A stretch of DNA of 37,054 bases from Desulfosporosinus sp. I2 (GTDB taxonomy: Bacteria > Bacillota > Desulfitobacteriia > Desulfitobacteriales > Desulfitobacteriaceae), in assembly GCF_000960765.1 (NCBI RefSeq), contig NZ_JYNH01000032.1, positions 1 to 37,054 of the forward strand, given 5' to 3'. The notes under the pieces were generated by a model that ran no database searches, had not been told where the DNA came from, and saw nothing but the letters and a program-made list of their open reading frames with translations. Shown here piece by piece: positions 33,846 through 37,054 of this stretch. Within the stretch, counting starts at the first letter, position 1; each line of letters starts with the position of its first letter. A program made the position numbers and the translations under genes.

Positions 33846-34379
33846 ATGAAACTAAGCAAGACTATAACACGGCCAATTACTATAATTGTGTTGATCCTAA
33901 TAACATTGTCTTTTTTTTGGGCAACGTTGGGCAATGCACTAGACAAAGCATTCAATCAACCCGGTGGCAAGACCCACACGGAAATGATGTTGTGGAAGTC
34001 GCCAGGATATCCAAAAGAACCGCAACTTGATTTTTATAAGATGGAAATTTACCCTAGTCCAGAAAATATACGAGTAGTTTATAAGATAACAAATACATCT
34101 AATAAAGCAACCGACATACAGGACTCGTTAGATTTAGCAGTGGTAGCAGCAGATGCAAATAATATTGGTGACCCTGGATCAACAGTTTGGCGCTGGTCCC
34201 AGGTCAGTGGACAACGAAAAGTCAACATGATTAGTCTGGCCCCAGGCAAATCTTTCAATGAGGAAATATCAATAGATAGGAAACAAGCAATCGTCAGTTT
34301 CCAATATTATATTAATGCTTACTACAAGGGCGAACTCGTTTTACAATACAAGATCATTGAAGGATTGTATGATAAATGA
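33846..34379 (+). CDS. Exported or membrane-anchored protein of unknown function
   Basis: A 177-aa protein with an N-terminal signal/anchor (TRPITIIVLILITLSFFWAT) and a beta-rich outer domain (YKITNTSNKATDIQDSLDLA, then YYINAYYKGELVLQYK). ATG 33846 has GGGAGGA about 10 nt upstream, whereas the longer frame does not. The family is not recognised. Confidence 0.7.
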   Translation: MKLSKTITRPITIIVLILITLSFFWATLGNALDKAFNQPGGKTHTEMMLWKSPGYPKEPQLDFYKMEIYPSPENIRVVYKITNTSNKATDIQDSLDLAVVAADANNIGDPGSTVWRWSQVSGQRKVNMISLAPGKSFNEEISIDRKQAIVSFQYYINAYYKGELVLQYKIIEGLYDK

Positions 34380-34511
34380 GAAAATGGCTTTAGGTGTGAA
34401 ATGGCGCTAAAAATAATATATTGAAGTTATTGAGTGTAGATAAGAACACGGATGCTCCTACTGCCCCTATAAAGAATGCTGACGATTCTTGACAACAGAG
34501 TAGGACGATAA

Positions 34512-34643
34512 GTACAACAGCGGGATATGCAGATTTATGAAGATTATTTGGTGGGGAATAGTCAACAAGAATTATCCGAGAAATATTTTTTGTCTTTGAA
34601 AAGTATACAAAGGATAATACGGAAACTAAGGAACATTAATTAA
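34512..34643 (+). pseudogene. C-terminal remnant of a CD3324-type HTH protein
   Basis: The frame reads MQIYEDYLVGNSQQELSEKY, then FLSLKSIQRIIRKL, the helix-turn-helix tail of CD3324/Mor-like regulators. The upstream half is absent or shifted; stops interrupt all frames. The 34380-34754 gap holds only this fragment and the terminator behind it. Confidence 0.6.
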
Positions 34644-34649
34644 CCTTAG

Positions 34650-34695
34650 AATGAGCCAACATCAGTTTACTACTGTATGGGCTCATTTTCTTTTA
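34650..34695 (+). terminator. Terminator after the HTH remnant
   Basis: AATGAGCC … CAG TTTACTA CTG … GGCTCATT, then TTCTTTT, 7 nt after the remnant's stop codon. Confidence 0.7.
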
Positions 34696-34754
34696 CTAAA
34701 AGTCTTTGAGGTCTGGTTTTGAGGGACTGGATGAGCTCTTGCGATCTGCCCACC

Positions 34755-35510
34755 TCAATTTTTGGTTGCTAAAATCTCAAAACGATAAGTAGTTATGTAA
34801 TCATCACCGAAAGGATAGCGGATTTTACCCTCTGCAGACAGGCTGTTAAGTATTCGGAAGATTTCTTCTCGACTGTTTTGTTCAGTTCCCATCCTGTCGA
34901 ACCACCGTGGTAATTCATACTGTTCTTTTAGCAGAGAACTATGATCTATCGTTAAAGGTAGTTCCTTTAATAATTGTTGCCATAAACGGGGTGAATAAGA
35001 ACACTGGTGTGAACTATCTCTTAATAGCTCAAGACGATTAATTTCTAGTTCCGTTTCCTCCCCGTCAAAAACCGAGCAATCGAGAATGTATAACTTACCA
35101 CCAGGTTTTAATACCCTACACATTTCCCGGAGGGCCCGTTTCACATCGGAAAAATGATGGACAGCAAACCTTGATGCAACAATGTCAAATTGACTGTCTG
35201 GGATATTGAAGTTATGAACATCTTCTGTCCTAAAAACAATATTATTAATACTCTCTTGTCGAGACGCCATTTCTGCCTCGGCCAACATTTCTGGCGTTAT
35301 ATCAATTGCAACTACCTGGTTAACGAATTTAGCTAAGGCAATCGCGGTATGCCCTCCCCCTGTTGCAACATCTAAAGCGATATCGTCTGAAGTAGGCTTG
35401 ATAAGATTAATCATTCTTTCGAGATCCACAGGATTACCGTGAGTAGTACTCAATCTATATTCCGAAGCTCTTTGTCCAAAGTTTTTCCGAACCTCATTCT
35501 GATTGCTCAT
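34755..35510 (-). CDS. Class I SAM-dependent methyltransferase (UbiE/MenG-like)
   Basis: A 251-aa protein with motif I ALDVATGGGHTAIALA, the acidic loop VVAIDITPEML, the EDVHNFNIPDSQFDIVASRF segment and VLKPGGKLYILD. The substrate is not determined. ATG 35510 is chosen because AGGAGG lies 6 nt upstream; the ATG five codons earlier contains that SD. It is a stand-alone gene. Confidence 0.88.
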   Translation of the reverse strand: MSNQNEVRKNFGQRASEYRLSTTHGNPVDLERMINLIKPTSDDIALDVATGGGHTAIALAKFVNQVVAIDITPEMLAEAEMASRQESINNIVFRTEDVHNFNIPDSQFDIVASRFAVHHFSDVKRALREMCRVLKPGGKLYILDCSVFDGEETELEINRLELLRDSSHQCSYSPRLWQQLLKELPLTIDHSSLLKEQYELPRWFDRMGTEQNSREEIFRILNSLSAEGKIRYPFGDDYITTYRFEILATKN

Positions 35511-35656
35511 ACTAATCCTCCTCATGTAGGTACATAATACTCACCCAGGATACTAGCACCTAGATATACTTACACGATGTCAGTCTGCCAAGACAGTCAC
35601 CTCGGAGCTAATTTATGGAAAAGGCTAAATATGTTCTCTCTCACTATTGATTAATT

Positions 35657-35839
35657 CTATCGTTTTCCCCAAGGGCAGACACTTATACAAACTCCACAGA
35701 TATTTTTACCGATTTCAGGACGTTTTGCAAAATCATTTGTCAATTTTTCCACACATCGGGTAAAGTGTAGAGCCTCTTCCCTCGAATGAGGATGATCATC
35801 AATTGCTAAGTGCCCTGTGGAATGAGGATTCATCACCCT
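35657..35839 (-). pseudogene. C-terminal fragment of a 4Fe-4S (epoxyqueuosine-reductase-like) protein
   Basis: The frame, open from about 35839, reads HLAIDDHPHSREEALHFTRC, then NDFAKRPEIGKNICGVCISV and CPWGKR before the stop. The ICGVC..VCPWGK ending is typical of a family of Fe-S reductases. The remaining part is absent. The 35511-36049 gap otherwise holds only the terminator repeat. Confidence 0.7.
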
Positions 35840-35952
35840 GATTCAGGATAAACTCTATTTCAATCATAATTACCGTAATTGGCTGAAAACACAAACCATG
35901 TATTCACCATATTCCACATCCTTCCTTTCATATCCTGCCGAGATACATAAAC

Positions 35953-36000
35953 TTCCATAAAGCACAAAAAGCCCGACCGTCAAAAGACGACCTGGCCGTT
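35953..36000 (-). terminator. Terminator of the CPBP gene (repeat copy 2)
   Basis: Minus-strand hairpin GCCAGGTCGTC TTTT GACGGTCGGGC followed by TTTTT, about 50 bp after the CPBP stop codon. It is nearly the same as the sequence at 32741-32789. Confidence 0.65.
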
Positions 36001-36049
36001 CTTAGTCATTATATACTAGTTCACAGGCTCTATCTTGGTCGATAACAAC

Positions 36050-36844
36050 TTAATTATAAATTACAATATTAATCCAATTAATAAAGGAATGGTACATACC
36101 TGGTGCAACAATATTTTCAGTTTTGATCATTATATAACCCATCATTAAACTTACTGGTATTAATAAAACCGCGCTTGAAATAGCTTCATAAGGTGATAAC
36201 CCTATCACTGCCATTCGTTGAGGAATGTGAATAAGTGCCATAAATACTGAAGTAAATATCAGTCCCTTCCATTTTCCAAGCCATTCAATCAAACGAATTT
36301 GCAAATATCCCCTGAACATAAACTCCTCACTGAATCCTATCACTATAAAGTAAAATATTGCCCATAAAACGCTTAAGTTAAAGTTTTCTCCAATTCCGCT
36401 TAAGCTTTTTGAACTAAATAAAATAGAACTTACTAGTGTAATGATTATAAGAATAGTTCCTATCAATATTGACTGCCTTAAATTATGCTTTGAAATCCCT
36501 GTGCTCCTCCATGATTCATTCCTTATTTTCTTCATTATCAAGATAGGAGATAGCATAACTAACCATATAATTACAATATTAATGACACTATTTAGATTGA
36601 ATTTTTGTACATTTGAACCGACACCTGTTGTACCTTGTGAATTCAATAAAACCATAAGTCCTGTAATCATACACGAACTTAGTATTACTGAAAGCAAAGA
36701 GTACAAAGCACTTTTTTTAGGATTAAAAAATTCAAAGCCATTATATTTTATTTTGCAGGATTTTGCTAGGTAGTATACAACTACCCCTAGTATATAAAAG
36801 CTAAGAAATGAAACTCCCAATTCTTTTACAACTTCAGTCCTCAT
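36050..36844 (-). CDS. CPBP-family intramembrane metalloprotease
   Basis: A 264-aa membrane protein with about seven hydrophobic segments. It has the CPBP motifs: SEEFMFRGYL (E173/E174, R178), ALIHIPQR (H206) and a late histidine in GMYHSFINW. Members cleave or process membrane substrates, and some act in bacteriocin immunity; the role here is unknown. The start at 36844 has only a weak upstream purine stretch. Beyond it, to the window end, no gene is seen. Confidence 0.85.
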   Translation of the reverse strand: MRTEVVKELGVSFLSFYILGVVVYYLAKSCKIKYNGFEFFNPKKSALYSLLSVILSSCMITGLMVLLNSQGTTGVGSNVQKFNLNSVINIVIIWLVMLSPILIMKKIRNESWRSTGISKHNLRQSILIGTILIIITLVSSILFSSKSLSGIGENFNLSVLWAIFYFIVIGFSEEFMFRGYLQIRLIEWLGKWKGLIFTSVFMALIHIPQRMAVIGLSPYEAISSAVLLIPVSLMMGYIMIKTENIVAPGMYHSFINWINIVIYN

Positions 36845-37054
36845 ATATCTTGCTCATTCCTTTGGATTCTCAACTTAATTAGATACGTCCCTACTAAACG
36901 TTATCAATCTTGCTATTACCAGAATTTTTTAACTATTAGATATTCTATATAGTCAATAATAATTCCTGCCAATTATAATAACTATAAGGTTAGGGGGCCG
37001 TATCTTTTTAATGTTACTCCTTTCCGCCATTGAGAAGTTAATAGATCGTAGTAT

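Noticed and set aside
1-37054. CRISPR arrays, tRNA or rRNA genes
   Set aside because: No regularly spaced repeats and no tRNA- or rRNA-like sequences were seen on either strand by eye.

Overview
The window looks like chromosomal DNA of a low-to-medium GC Firmicute. The purine-rich ribosome binding sites, the cell-wall-binding (CWB2) surface protein, the spread of gene families and the heavy IS/pseudogene load suggest an anaerobic Clostridia of the Desulfitobacterium/Desulfosporosinus type. That placement is inference; no rRNA or other phylogenetic marker is present.

Layout. (1) Positions 1-13976, all on the minus strand, form one tightly packed operon read right to left: PLD-nuclease/DEAH helicase, a 56-aa linker protein, a DndD-like SMC-type ATPase now split by a -1 frame shift, 169-aa and 360-aa unknown proteins, a 768-aa unknown protein, a protein with an apparent phosphorothioate-binding (SBD-like) domain plus HNH nuclease, a fusion of an SspD/DndC-type sulfurtransferase with a ferredoxin module and an SspB-type DUF4007 domain, and a large P-loop ATPase that runs off the left edge. 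It looks like a hybrid DNA-phosphorothioation/restriction system mixing Ssp-like and Dnd-like parts with several unrecognised components, and it is the main point of interest. (2) 14092-16265 is a scar region: the first 46 codons of another helicase behind a MazG-like gene, a 247-bp sequence repeated at 21.2 kb, a divergent XRE regulator pair with a phased operator array, and a broken MNT nucleotidyltransferase. (3) 16421-20030 is an ietAS defence pair (AAA ATPase + subtilase). (4) 20192-21945 holds a truncated MazG-like gene, a DUF429 gene, the second repeat copy, and an MNT/HEPN toxin-antitoxin pair whose HEPN toxin is cut short where the repeat begins.

(5) 22063-24806 is a metabolic island: a Crp/Fnr regulator divergent from a two-subunit aconitase-superfamily hydro-lyase (LeuCD type), with a Crp-like palindrome between them and a strong terminator behind. 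(6) 24808-27387 carries a GNAT acetyltransferase, a 4Fe-4S protein and a Phd-RelE/ParE toxin-antitoxin pair with promoter and terminator. (7) 27603-29166 is a surface-protein gene wrecked by an internal inversion. (8) 29167-37054 is mixed: a BsuPI-domain lipoprotein, a DUF4085 gene interrupted by an IS4-family element with an exact 9-bp target duplication, a frameshifted glyoxalase-like gene, a P-loop kinase, an exported protein, a methyltransferase, a CPBP protease, and fragments of a CD3324-type HTH gene and an Fe-S protein.

The right half therefore reads as ordinary genome with much decay, while the left 22 kb is a defence island in which at least two anti-phage-type systems (the phosphorothioation-like operon and ietAS) and remnants of others have accumulated.
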